NCBI GenBank assembly: GCA_040182905.1
Contig: JARQWU010000035.1
Location: forward strand, 1-58,172
Direction of reading: 5' to 3'
From: Barthelona sp. PAP020
Taxonomy: Eukaryota > Metamonada: BaSk clade
DNA length: 58,172 nt
The notes under the pieces are model-generated. The model saw only the letters and a program-made list of their open reading frames with translations. It ran no database searches and had not been told where the DNA came from. The translations under genes and the position numbers were made by a program. Below, piece after piece: positions 32,324 to 41,828 of this stretch. Positions within the stretch are counted from its first letter, which is position 1, and the number at the start of each line of letters is the position of its first letter.

Positions 32324-33571
32324 CTACATTTGGGCTAAATCAGTTTGTGTATTTAAATATTCATACAATGGATTACTATCAATTGTATATTCAATAATTC
32401 TCCATTTAATTTGACCTTGAATCAATTTGAACTGTAATAACAACCATTGACCATTTAAATAGAAAGGTCTAAGATCTTTGATTTCTGAAACTTCTCCAAT
32501 ATTTTCTGAAGAAATATCATTTAAATTCCATAAACCACTGAAATTAACATCATTACAAACATCTTCAGAAGAAAAAACATTGAACCAAGTTAAACATTTG
32601 ACTGTTTGACTTTCACCATCAGGCGATGCATCAAAACAAATGAGAGCATCAATTTTATTCACTTGCCGGTAATCACCAGCAAAAACAGCAATGTTCTTTG
32701 CATTTTCTGATTCCAAAAGCTCAATGAATTTACTAATAGCATAATCTTTATGTCCATAATAATAACAATGACGTCTTGACAAAACACCATTATCATTTTG
32801 CCAAACTAACCAAAAATGATAATCATTGTACAAAAAACCTAATCCCTTCATATAATTATCACCTACATGTTGAACTCCAGGAGCAAATCTAAAATTGTAC
32901 ACATGTTCGGCCTCTTCCATACTTTGTTCAATCGAATATCCACCAAGATATATATAAGACATTCTATAATTATACCCTTTTCTATTCCAGCAATTAGTAC
33001 CTCTGTCAATATAGAGATACGAATGGTCAAAGACCTCTGCCCCTACAGTTGTATAATAATTATGAGTTCGTATATTGTAAATATTTTGTGCTTTAATAAC
33101 AAATTGTCTTCGGGCCTTGAGCAAATCACCACTGCTTTGACCTGAATAATAGACCACCCTGTATTTCTGGTTCGATATAACGGGATTTTCATAATCTGGA
33201 TCACAATTTGCATATAATTCCACGGGACCAAGACATCCTACAGTACCAACATCACAGACCGAAGAAAAATCATCATCTAAATAAAATGGAGTAACACTGG
33301 TAGTTCCAGAAAGTCCAATAAAACATTTTGGCAACCCTGCCAATTTGTAAGAAATTCCTTCGTAAACAAAATGAAGTTTATATATGCCATCACTATCTTT
33401 ATTAAAATAAGGATAATTATCGAAATCTCCTGTGATATTTTCTAAACGAAGATCAGGAAAATCGTAAAATGTTCTAAATGGATTCATTACCCAATTGGAA
33501 TATGTTTTGCAATTCGAAAGAAAAAATAAAGCCAATATTAACAATAACTCAACTTTGATCATACCATTCAT
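32324..33571 (-). CDS. Secreted 415-residue protein of unknown family
   Basis: The N-terminus (MNGMIKVELLLILALFFLSN, then Cys-Lys) is a clear signal peptide, so the product should enter the secretory pathway. There is no further strong membrane span, so it is probably secreted or lumenal. The body is rich in Tyr, Trp, Asn and Asp with repeated short strands (for example YNDYHFWLVWQND, RRHCYYYG), suggesting a beta-rich fold. Cysteines after the signal peptide number about ten and could pair. I do not recognise the family; a beta-propeller or lectin-like fold is possible but not shown. It lies 710 nt upstream of the giant surface-protein gene on the same strand, and both products are predicted to be secreted. 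A second ATG (residue 4) would give nearly the same protein. The stop is TAG. Confidence 0.85.
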   Translation of the reverse strand: MNGMIKVELLLILALFFLSNCKTYSNWVMNPFRTFYDFPDLRLENITGDFDNYPYFNKDSDGIYKLHFVYEGISYKLAGLPKCFIGLSGTTSVTPFYLDDDFSSVCDVGTVGCLGPVELYANCDPDYENPVISNQKYRVVYYSGQSSGDLLKARRQFVIKAQNIYNIRTHNYYTTVGAEVFDHSYLYIDRGTNCWNRKGYNYRMSYIYLGGYSIEQSMEEAEHVYNFRFAPGVQHVGDNYMKGLGFLYNDYHFWLVWQNDNGVLSRRHCYYYGHKDYAISKFIELLESENAKNIAVFAGDYRQVNKIDALICFDASPDGESQTVKCLTWFNVFSSEDVCNDVNFSGLWNLNDISSENIGEVSEIKDLRPFYLNGQWLLLQFKLIQGQIKWRIIEYTIDSNPLYEYLNTQTDLAQM

Positions 33572-33858
33572 CGAATAAAAAACGTTTCTCTGAAATAATC
33601 TAACAAAAAAAAAAGTTTAGGTTGACCTGATTTCCCTATTTGTTTCATTTTTTTCCATTACTGCAGTTCAAGAATCAACGATTTTTTGTTTTGTGAAAAG
33701 TAAATAAAACAAATATAAAGTATTTTCAAAAATTTCATCTTAAAAAGCACTTTTTTTTTTTAACATTATTTTTTATAATTTATATCTTCATAAATAAATT
33801 CTTTTAAAATTAAGTTTTGGAAAACATTTCTTTTGCTTTTTCAATTGATGAATGTTTA
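33572..33858. promoter_or_regulatory. Divergent intergenic region
   Basis: Between the start of the secreted 415-residue gene (minus) and that of the 1,990-residue gene (plus). It must contain both promoters unless these reach into coding sequence. It has an A-run near 33605 and a T-run near 33752, and no recognisable TATA or initiator consensus in so AT-rich a sequence. Confidence 0.4.
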
Positions 33859-36800
33859 ATGAACAATTGTGAGGCGTATGTACGAAATTGTATTCAATTT
33901 CACTACCCACGGTGTACGAAAGAAACTGAAATACCCCAATTTGAACAACCCATTCCATTATCTTCTATACTAACGCAACTTGGGTTAAGCGAACAATTAC
34001 CTGCGCTTTGGAATTCAATATTAATTCCAAGTATATCCAAGAATATTCAAGATTCGCTTGTCAAGAAGATATGCTTTTATTCTCATCAATTGTTTTTACC
34101 TCAACCAGGGTCATATCATTATGCTATTTTGTGTGTTATAAATACAAGCGCGCTATCATTAGGAACCACATTAGAGCCAAATGGTGATGGTTGTATTGGA
34201 ATTTTTGTAGATCCAACACATTGCAAGTTAATGATTAATTTGCCGTTTCTTTTGAATAATGATGCGTGTTTTATTTTAACCATCCCTAATTATTCAATAA
34301 AAACACGTGTGAATCTTGATTTTGATACTATTTATTTGTTTGGATTAAATCAAGGGATTGATTGGATGTCGTTGAAAGAATCTTTATCAATTCCTTTTTT
34401 TCCTACCATCAAGGGTAAATCTACTTTTATCAAGAAAAATTCAGAAAAATTCAAGTCTTTTTTTGACAGTTTTAACACAAAAACAATGAATGATTTAGAT
34501 AGTGGAGTGTTTTTTGCTGGGCAGAATTTATTGAATCCTTCACAGCAGGGATTACTTAGGATGTCTGATTCAATGTTCTATTTTATATTCAGTGATTGTA
34601 AATGTTTGATTGATTGTTTACAAGGGGCGTGTTTGTATTTGGGAATGGAAAGTAGACCTTCTAGCTTTCAAATAAATCAATTTGAAGTTGATTTTGATAT
34701 TCCAGGCTTTCCTATGAATCCCATTAGTGAATTAAAGAATTTTCATGCAACATTTGAAGTTGGAGCGGAATTAGTTGTTGATATTACTGAGTTTCAGTTG
34801 TTTTGTGGTTGTGGTTCCGTTGAATTTGCACCATTTTTCAAGCATAATAGTGGTCAATTGACGATAGCATATCTCAATAAACAAATTCAAATCAATGTTG
34901 AATCATTCATTGAACAGGGCGTCGTTACAAAATGGAATTTTCCCTACAATGATCTGAATCAAGCAACTGAGATACAATTTCTTTATTGCAATCAATTGGC
35001 TCAAATTATTGATATAAATACAGCCATTCAGTTGTGTAATGAAATCAGTCCTGCAATTTTTCAAACTTTAATGATAGGAATTCAAATGATGGGATTGAGT
35101 AATCTTGATCAAATCGCTTCGCCAAATGTGCAATTCAAACAGATTTGGTTAATGGTTGATGGAAAACTGATTACTGATCATTTACAGATAATTTGGGGAA
35201 TTCCTCCGTCTGAGAACAAGAGATTGAATCCCTTACCTCTCATGGATCTGGATGAAAGCGTTGATATGCGTTTTACCCACATGTTTCCTATCAACAAAAA
35301 ATCTGAAAAAACAATATCAACAGAGATTTATGGCCAAACTTTAATTGAAAATAATCCTTGGTTGTTGTCCTTGAAAGTCATCAGAATAGGTCAGGAAATG
35401 TTTTTTCATAACAGTGGCAATATCTATGATAATAGGGTGCTAGGTCCTATTGCTTCTGTTATTCTTGATCAATTGGGTGTCAAATTTCCTTTAAATTATA
35501 CGGTTGAAAAGTTTGATTATAAATTAGCACTTGGAGGAGGTGGAGGAAAATTGTCAATGTTAAAACTCTTTTGTCAAGGTGGTGAAGAACCAATTAAGAT
35601 TTCTTGTGGTCTTTTGTTACCCCATGTTGCTTCTGAAATTGATATTTTGCCCATTCTTCAAGTTCAAAATACTGTTGCCTTGGAATTTGATGTTGGACCT
35701 TGTTTTATGTCAAGTTTACCTCAATATGGGTGGTCTATTTCAAAAGAACAGAGATATAGAGGAGAAATTAACTTTGAAACAACATTTGAAAAATTATGTT
35801 CTTCATTAGGTTTGTCGATAGATGTTTTTGAAGACATTCAACCTTTTGTTTACAGTCTGAAATTACAAATTCAATCAATTGAAATAAACCCTGCGGCATT
35901 CATCAATGATCTGCGTTGTGGTTTTATCCTTTGTAATGGAACATGTACATTGGCTGATTGTGTTGGTTTTGGCTTAATATTTAGCACTAGTGATGGCATT
36001 AATTGGCGTTATGAATTAAGCTTGACAATGAACGAAATAAAACCTTCAGTATTTATTGCAAAACACAAACATTTGGACAAAATTTCCACATTTGGTGATG
36101 TTAATGTTCTTGTCAATAATAAAGGCATTCGTTACAATGGATTATTAGTGCTAGCAGTTAATGAATCACCCTTGCGCTGTTTACCATATCTTTCAACCAG
36201 AACTGCCGTTCCTTGTAGTGGTTTTATTAGTTATATGGGAAACCCCTGTTTGCAAGGGGAAATGGGAGGATTTTCTTTTCTCAACATGGTTGAGTTTGAT
36301 GATTTAACTTTTGGTATCATCACTGATCAAAGCAAGGAGGTACAATGGATGAGTAACGGAAAATCCGTTTTGACATTGTGGAATCAGAGGCATGATATTG
36401 CACAAACTTTGATTACCATTGATATGAAGTCTTCGAATTTAAGTACCAAGGTTCATTTAGTTATTGATGATAACACCAATGAGGTTCTGCCTTTTTTGTT
36501 TCTTAAAAATACTATTTTTTACGTGTTACTTGTTGATCCAAAACAAAAACCGGCTATTATTCGTTTGAGTGGTGGAATTTCTGTGTCCAATGGAAAAAAA
36601 TTAAGAGAACCATTGACTGGAACTGGTAGTTGGGCGATCACTGCACAAGCCATGAATAATAATTATTTTGAAGGACAATTAGATCCTTTTTCTTGGGTTC
36701 ATTTGCTGCAAGCAACTGTTGATATAGTAGATTTGGAACAGTATAGCATCAGACTCAAGACTTTCGATTTGCGCTTTAAAGGTAATCAACAATTGGATAA

Positions 36801-39800
36801 ATTTCAAATGAAGTTCACAAAAACAAAAGTCATTGCTGTTCCTGAAGATATGGTGGTTAAGGAGAAACCAAAGAAAAAAGGAACATATCTTACATCAGCA
36901 ATAAGAATTATGGGAAATTATCATGCAGATGCTGAATGGGAGCTCATACCTGGTGGAATGAAAATGCTTATTCGAGGATATCCACTTGATGTTGGGAATG
37001 GAAAAGTGAAATTTATTGGTAGTAGAACACACATGTTGAAAAAAGTAAAAGCATTAGAGGAAAATGGTATATGTATTGATATCATGATGTTTTCAAATGA
37101 GGACATGAATAAAAAAAATGGACATTTATATGCCAGTGCTGGTATTACCTTTTTAGGGGATGAAATGGATTGCCCAATCGTGATGCATTCTGATGGTTTT
37201 TCATTTCAATTTTCAACACCAAAATCTTTGGAGTTTTTGGATTTGGATATGGTATTTTTACCTGATACATGGGGTGTATTGGCTCAAGGAACCTGGACTT
37301 TAAATCTACAAGATGATTTGGGTTCTTTGAAAATTAATGGCATGAGCATTTTAAAACATGTTCTGTTGTATCGTAAGTTAATTTTCAATGTTTCAATGGA
37401 CATTTCAAATCAAGGATTTCAGGTTACATATAGTGTTGTTACCAAAATTGCGGGAACTCCTGTTCAAATATCAAACACATTCACATCTCATGCCACACAA
37501 ATTAAACAATTGAGAAGAGAAATCGGCAAACAAGTGAGAGATATTTTCATGAAACGTTTGACCACTTTAATTACAAGTTCCAATTCTCCAATTGTCTCAG
37601 CACACGAATTGTTTAAATTGGATATTCCTGAACTTATGGTACTTGGAGTTGCGATGGCTATGCCTGCATTTGATATTTGGGAAAGTTTAAAAAATGTTTG
37701 GTTCAATGAATTGGAAATCGCCAGTGCTGTATTTATTGCCAGTTATCAAAGTGCAGATCGTGATGATGCCATTGAAATTGTTAGAAAGGATTTATCTGAA
37801 AACAGTTTATCACAAGTTTTGAGTCATATAGGAATGCTTCGTGGCTCAAATGGGGTTGCCCAATTATATAAAGGTCAATCTGTTGCTGGTGATGTACATG
37901 TAAGCGACGAGTATCAATTGAGTGCAGGACATCTTGGCGTTGATTCTATTGATGGGGATGAAATATTTGGAACCAGAAAATTATCTGTTGGCGGTTTCAG
38001 CACATCTGATGGCATGAATGTTCATAAGATTAATTCAATGCAGGGCCTTTATTTTGATTTTGAAGCTTTTGATGAGGCATATTTAGAATATTCTGATGAT
38101 GATGTGTACGTTTATGAAGAAGAAGACTATTCTAGAACATCCCGAAATGTTGTCAAAAACACAATACAAAACCCTGATTTGACCTCTCATTTGGATGATG
38201 TTGTTGAAAAAGAAGTTGATAAATTTGCAGGTGAATTGGATGATGAGTCTCAGAAGTTTTTGAATGAAAATCTACATTTGCTTGATGCTTCTGTCGATAA
38301 GTCCAATGATTTTTCATCAAAACTGACTTATTCACTTGGCAATTTAATAAGACGTTTTGCGCAACAAACAGGATTCTCATTGTTGATCGGACCTTCTGGA
38401 ACCAAGTTACTGGATGAAAAACAACTAAAAAGGGAAAACCTTGTTCAAATGGACGATGAAACAATTGATGTTGCAGTTCTGATAGAGAAATCATTGTTAC
38501 GTTTGCAACAAGAAGCTGAAATGTTAGCTGAAAAAAAGAAAGAACAATTATTTGAAGAAAGGTTGTTGGAAAAAAGAGAATATCGAAGACAAATGAGTGG
38601 AAAATATCACGACGATCATCCTCAATATGCTGGTAATTATTCAACAGTTGAAACTGAAACCACTATACCTTCTGATGAATTTCCATTTGATAACCAAGAC
38701 CATTATTCACCAGAAATGTCTATGGATTCAATTCCAATTGTTAGAACTGGTGAAGTCCTATTATTGGGACAAACTTTCAATAAAGAACAATCTTATTCAA
38801 GCAAAAGACCAAAAGTTAATCTACCAATTCGCTATGGTTATGAACAAGCTGATGAAGAACCAAAATTAACAATGCTTCCCAAAAAAAACATAATTTCTGG
38901 TGTTGCTCCTGTTTTTTCCTTTCCACATCAAATAAAAGTAAAAAAACGAAATCCCAATCGGAAATCAGGTGCGCCAAGATACATTACTGAAGTAAAAACA
39001 GCAAATGAGTATTCAAAAGAATCCACTGTTACAACTGACGCGAAAGAACCAGAATTTGAACGTAATTTTATTGAAAAAGACACATCAATTATGACATTGA
39101 AGCGAAATGCCAATCAGGTTGCTGTGTTTGATAATGATGGCAATATGATGGCAATGCTTGAAAGAGACCAAGATAAAATTTTGTTGCAAGGCAATGAGGG
39201 AAAATATACCTACGAATTTTTGGATGAAACAATGCTTGATGAGTCAAGAAGACGAGAGGGTGGATTTGAAGTTCTGATGAATGATCAAAACCATTATTTG
39301 ATAGAACATGATCAAGTGCAAAACAGTATGAACCCAATCGTTTTAAAGAACAATGCGTTTGATGAGGATCCAATTGCCCTTGTTCCTGATGGAAAGGGAT
39401 CTTATAATGTCGATACAACTGGAAAATTTTCAATAGATGATAATAAGTCAAATTTCAAAAAAGTTAGTCGGAAAGAAATTCTTAAAATACAAGGTGATAC
39501 AATTACCAACAATAAGATGATTAAAAAACCACGAAGATCTCCAAGAAGAAGAAATCGAGGAAAAAATCTTCTTAAATTTAATACTACTCAGAGATATGGA
39601 ATGAATGTTTATTCGAAAAACAAAAAACAAGTGGCTATATCCAAATGGTTAGCAAAACTTATGAGAGAACAGTATTCTGGACAAAAACATCATCTTTCAA
39701 TTGCCAGATCTCATCATCAGCAAAAAACAATTGGTCATGTTAAAACACAAAACCTGTATGATGCAACAATTCCAAGCTTCCCAAGTTTGAAATTCAAGAG

Positions 39801-39831
39801 AAAAACGGTTGAAACTGTCATATTTGATTAA
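33859..39831 (+). CDS. Orphan 1,990-residue protein with a disordered basic tail
   Basis: I place the start at the ATG at 33859. The frame is open further upstream, with an in-frame TTG at 33817, but it has no earlier ATG. There is no signal peptide or membrane span, so a cytoplasmic or nuclear location is likely. Residues 1 to about 1330 look globular and beta-rich. Short L-x-x-LG-[LV] helices recur near residues 34, 532 and 644, hinting at repeated domains of a few hundred residues. Residues ~1290-1400 form a helical stretch with an acidic loop (YSDDDVYVYEEEDY near 1417). From about 1450 on the protein is low in order: a charged coiled-coil segment (LLRLQQEAEMLAEKKKEQ) and a strongly basic cluster (KKPRRSPRRRNRGK) near 1900. 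I recognise no family. Stop is TAA. Confidence 0.85.
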   Translation: MNNCEAYVRNCIQFHYPRCTKETEIPQFEQPIPLSSILTQLGLSEQLPALWNSILIPSISKNIQDSLVKKICFYSHQLFLPQPGSYHYAILCVINTSALSLGTTLEPNGDGCIGIFVDPTHCKLMINLPFLLNNDACFILTIPNYSIKTRVNLDFDTIYLFGLNQGIDWMSLKESLSIPFFPTIKGKSTFIKKNSEKFKSFFDSFNTKTMNDLDSGVFFAGQNLLNPSQQGLLRMSDSMFYFIFSDCKCLIDCLQGACLYLGMESRPSSFQINQFEVDFDIPGFPMNPISELKNFHATFEVGAELVVDITEFQLFCGCGSVEFAPFFKHNSGQLTIAYLNKQIQINVESFIEQGVVTKWNFPYNDLNQATEIQFLYCNQLAQIIDINTAIQLCNEISPAIFQTLMIGIQMMGLSNLDQIASPNVQFKQIWLMVDGKLITDHLQIIWGIPPSENKRLNPLPLMDLDESVDMRFTHMFPINKKSEKTISTEIYGQTLIENNPWLLSLKVIRIGQEMFFHNSGNIYDNRVLGPIASVILDQLGVKFPLNYTVEKFDYKLALGGGGGKLSMLKLFCQGGEEPIKISCGLLLPHVASEIDILPILQVQNTVALEFDVGPCFMSSLPQYGWSISKEQRYRGEINFETTFEKLCSSLGLSIDVFEDIQPFVYSLKLQIQSIEINPAAFINDLRCGFILCNGTCTLADCVGFGLIFSTSDGINWRYELSLTMNEIKPSVFIAKHKHLDKISTFGDVNVLVNNKGIRYNGLLVLAVNESPLRCLPYLSTRTAVPCSGFISYMGNPCLQGEMGGFSFLNMVEFDDLTFGIITDQSKEVQWMSNGKSVLTLWNQRHDIAQTLITIDMKSSNLSTKVHLVIDDNTNEVLPFLFLKNTIFYVLLVDPKQKPAIIRLSGGISVSNGKKLREPLTGTGSWAITAQAMNNNYFEGQLDPFSWVHLLQATVDIVDLEQYSIRLKTFDLRFKGNQQLDKFQMKFTKTKVIAVPEDMVVKEKPKKKGTYLTSAIRIMGNYHADAEWELIPGGMKMLIRGYPLDVGNGKVKFIGSRTHMLKKVKALEENGICIDIMMFSNEDMNKKNGHLYASAGITFLGDEMDCPIVMHSDGFSFQFSTPKSLEFLDLDMVFLPDTWGVLAQGTWTLNLQDDLGSLKINGMSILKHVLLYRKLIFNVSMDISNQGFQVTYSVVTKIAGTPVQISNTFTSHATQIKQLRREIGKQVRDIFMKRLTTLITSSNSPIVSAHELFKLDIPELMVLGVAMAMPAFDIWESLKNVWFNELEIASAVFIASYQSADRDDAIEIVRKDLSENSLSQVLSHIGMLRGSNGVAQLYKGQSVAGDVHVSDEYQLSAGHLGVDSIDGDEIFGTRKLSVGGFSTSDGMNVHKINSMQGLYFDFEAFDEAYLEYSDDDVYVYEEEDYSRTSRNVVKNTIQNPDLTSHLDDVVEKEVDKFAGELDDESQKFLNENLHLLDASVDKSNDFSSKLTYSLGNLIRRFAQQTGFSLLIGPSGTKLLDEKQLKRENLVQMDDETIDVAVLIEKSLLRLQQEAEMLAEKKKEQLFEERLLEKREYRRQMSGKYHDDHPQYAGNYSTVETETTIPSDEFPFDNQDHYSPEMSMDSIPIVRTGEVLLLGQTFNKEQSYSSKRPKVNLPIRYGYEQADEEPKLTMLPKKNIISGVAPVFSFPHQIKVKKRNPNRKSGAPRYITEVKTANEYSKESTVTTDAKEPEFERNFIEKDTSIMTLKRNANQVAVFDNDGNMMAMLERDQDKILLQGNEGKYTYEFLDETMLDESRRREGGFEVLMNDQNHYLIEHDQVQNSMNPIVLKNNAFDEDPIALVPDGKGSYNVDTTGKFSIDDNKSNFKKVSRKEILKIQGDTITNNKMIKKPRRSPRRRNRGKNLLKFNTTQRYGMNVYSKNKKQVAISKWLAKLMREQYSGQKHHLSIARSHHQQKTIGHVKTQNLYDATIPSFPSLKFKRKTVETVIFD

Positions 39832-39936
39832 CAGCAGTTTCAAATATTATAAAATTATTATTAATTTTTTTATCTGTTATGAATAGAATTGTTCCCGAAG
39901 AAAAAAACTTTTTCATCCCTAATTTTTTTTACGAAT

Positions 39937-41448
39937 ATGGTTGATTTACCGAATATAGACACATCAAATCACACCAAAGTACCGATTAGCGATGATTTAG
40001 AAACAAAAACTTCACTTCTTGAAAGAATAAACCGACTGGAAATCGAAAATGTAAATTTGAAAAAGCAAATTGAAACAATGGAAAACAATAAAAGTGAGCA
40101 AGATGACAAAGACAAAAATTCTTCTTCTGAATGTGAGGAATTAAAAAAACGAATTCGTCAACTTGAAAAAAGTTTATCAAAATATGAGACTCCAACACCG
40201 CATGCACATAAAACCAATCGAACTCCTAACAATAATAATAAGACGCCAATTAAAACACCAAATAATCGATCAACTCCAAAAAATACTGTATCACCTTCTA
40301 GAACATCGTCATATAAAAGAAAATTACCTCGTATCATAATGAAAACTAAAAAAACATCGAATCCTGTCCAAGAACCTTCAAAAGATGTTTTAAAATTATC
40401 CCTAGCTGGACACTTAGATTCAATTTCAGCTATTGACATTGATCCTTTTGATAACCAACGGTTTGTTACATGTTCCAATGATCAAACCTTACGATTATGG
40501 CAAATAAATAGGAATTTGGATGTTCCTGTTGATAATGGGTCTGATGGGTTGGACTTGATGGTAATTTTACGTGGTCATACAGATGCTGTTCTTGATGTTG
40601 CTTTTCATCAATCTCAACCACGTATTGCAAGTGTTTCTGAAGATAAGTGGTTACGTTTATGGAAGAGTACTTCTGATTCAAATAATGTATTTTTACGTAA
40701 TTCAATGGAAGATGATTTAATAAATTCAACAAATGCATTGGAAAGTGTGCCTCTTTGCTGTGAATTTGCCCCATGGCAAAACCATAGTGAAACACTTGCT
40801 ATTGGGGCGTATAAAGCGGTCCAATTATGGGATATGAATACATTTCAGGTATTACATACATTTCAAGGTGGTCATACCTTGCATGTGTATGATTTGGAAT
40901 TTCATCCAAATGAACAATTGCTTTTGACTGGATCTGATGATAAAACTGCTGTTATTTGGGATGTTCGTGACGAAACACCTGTTATAACAATGAAAGACCA
41001 CAAGAGTTGGATTTTAGATGTAGCATATTCAGCAGATGGAAATTATTTTGCCACAGGAGGAGCAGATAAAGTTGTAAACCTATATGATTCAAGATCTCAT
41101 AAAGTTTTACACAAATTGGTTGGTCATTCTGAATCAATTCGTTCAGTTGGTATATATGAAGGTCGTGTAGTTTCTTCTGGACAAGATATGTCTTTGAGAG
41201 TTTGGGACATCAATCAAGGAAATTGTATTTATGCTGTACATGCCCACAATGCAAGTGTCAATGACATGGCATTTTCTCCTGGTGAAAATCTGTTAATTAC
41301 AACTGGTGCAGACAAATCAATCAGAATTTGGGATGCAGAAATTCTTTTGTCACTCAATTCGAAAAGTAAAGATGATGATACTGATGAATCCGATCGCAAA
41401 AATAAACCTTCAAGGGCTTTTGATTTGGATGGAGTTGTTGAGGAATAA
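39937..41448 (+). CDS. Coiled-coil plus WD40-repeat protein
   Basis: The 503-residue product starts at the ATG at 39937; an in-frame TTG 48 nt upstream is not a likely start. Residues ~25-85 form a coiled coil (LLERINRLEIENVNLKKQIE, later ELKKRIRQLEKSL). A Thr/Asn/Pro/Lys-rich linker reaches ~150. Then about seven WD40 repeats fill the rest, with typical GH...D...S-x-D-x-x-x-R-[LIV]-W signatures (NDQTLRLW, SEDKWLRLW, SDDKTAVIWD, GADKVVNLYD, GQDMSLRVWD, GADKSIRIWD), enough for one beta-propeller. Such proteins are scaffolds. The coiled-coil/propeller order is shared by Tup1/Groucho-like and striatin-like proteins, and the third, degenerate repeat (LAIGAYKAVQLWD) is a little striatin-like, but I cannot assign an orthologue. 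The C-terminus is acidic. It lies 105 nt downstream of the previous gene on the same strand. Confidence 0.9.
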   Translation: MVDLPNIDTSNHTKVPISDDLETKTSLLERINRLEIENVNLKKQIETMENNKSEQDDKDKNSSSECEELKKRIRQLEKSLSKYETPTPHAHKTNRTPNNNNKTPIKTPNNRSTPKNTVSPSRTSSYKRKLPRIIMKTKKTSNPVQEPSKDVLKLSLAGHLDSISAIDIDPFDNQRFVTCSNDQTLRLWQINRNLDVPVDNGSDGLDLMVILRGHTDAVLDVAFHQSQPRIASVSEDKWLRLWKSTSDSNNVFLRNSMEDDLINSTNALESVPLCCEFAPWQNHSETLAIGAYKAVQLWDMNTFQVLHTFQGGHTLHVYDLEFHPNEQLLLTGSDDKTAVIWDVRDETPVITMKDHKSWILDVAYSADGNYFATGGADKVVNLYDSRSHKVLHKLVGHSESIRSVGIYEGRVVSSGQDMSLRVWDINQGNCIYAVHAHNASVNDMAFSPGENLLITTGADKSIRIWDAEILLSLNSKSKDDDTDESDRKNKPSRAFDLDGVVEE

Positions 41449-41828
41449 GAAGACAAAAACGTTAATTTCCCTTTACAAGAATACTTTTTCAACAATCTTT
41501 TTGTTTTGTGAAACTGAAGAAAATAAAATTTTAGACCATTTTTTGTTTATTTTTATTTTTGATTTCCAAATATAAAAAAAAAAGTAATAAATCATTGCTA
41601 GTTCAAATGATTTGTTTGAAAGAAGAAAAAAATGTGGTTTCTGAGAAATTGAATTCCCTTTCTTTTCTTGAATTTTGTTGGTTTTTTTTTTTGCAAAAGC
41701 TCTGATCGCATTAACATTCAGAAAAATTTTTTAGTTTTATAAAATTATCATTTGAATTTGCCAAGCCGAATTTTTCTTTCCAAAAATGTCTTTACCATGT
41801 TTTGTTGCTTTATTTAAAATTGATTCTA
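41449..41828. other. Intergenic region before the transmembrane calpain-like gene
   Basis: About 380 nt with several T runs (one of about 12 near 41681-41692) and no gene-like frame. A short frame from the ATG at 41786 stops after 17 codons and overlaps the start of the next gene out of frame; it could be a small upstream ORF in the leader or chance. Confidence 0.4.

Noticed and set aside
33817-33858. TTG-initiated extension of the 1,990-residue protein
   Set aside because: TTG is not a usual eukaryotic start and an in-frame ATG lies 42 nt downstream. The same reasoning trims the WD40, calpain-like, VAC14, 248-, 420- and 634-residue genes.
38153-38644. 163-codon minus-strand frame antisense to the 1,990-residue gene
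   Set aside because: Antisense shadow rich in His/Phe/Gln from the reverse complement of coding triplets; no independent start context or motif.
39937-41448. Assignment of the WD40 protein to Tup1, SKI8/WDR61 or striatin
   Set aside because: The coiled coil and propeller are generic; none of the three has enough specific motifs visible to justify a name.
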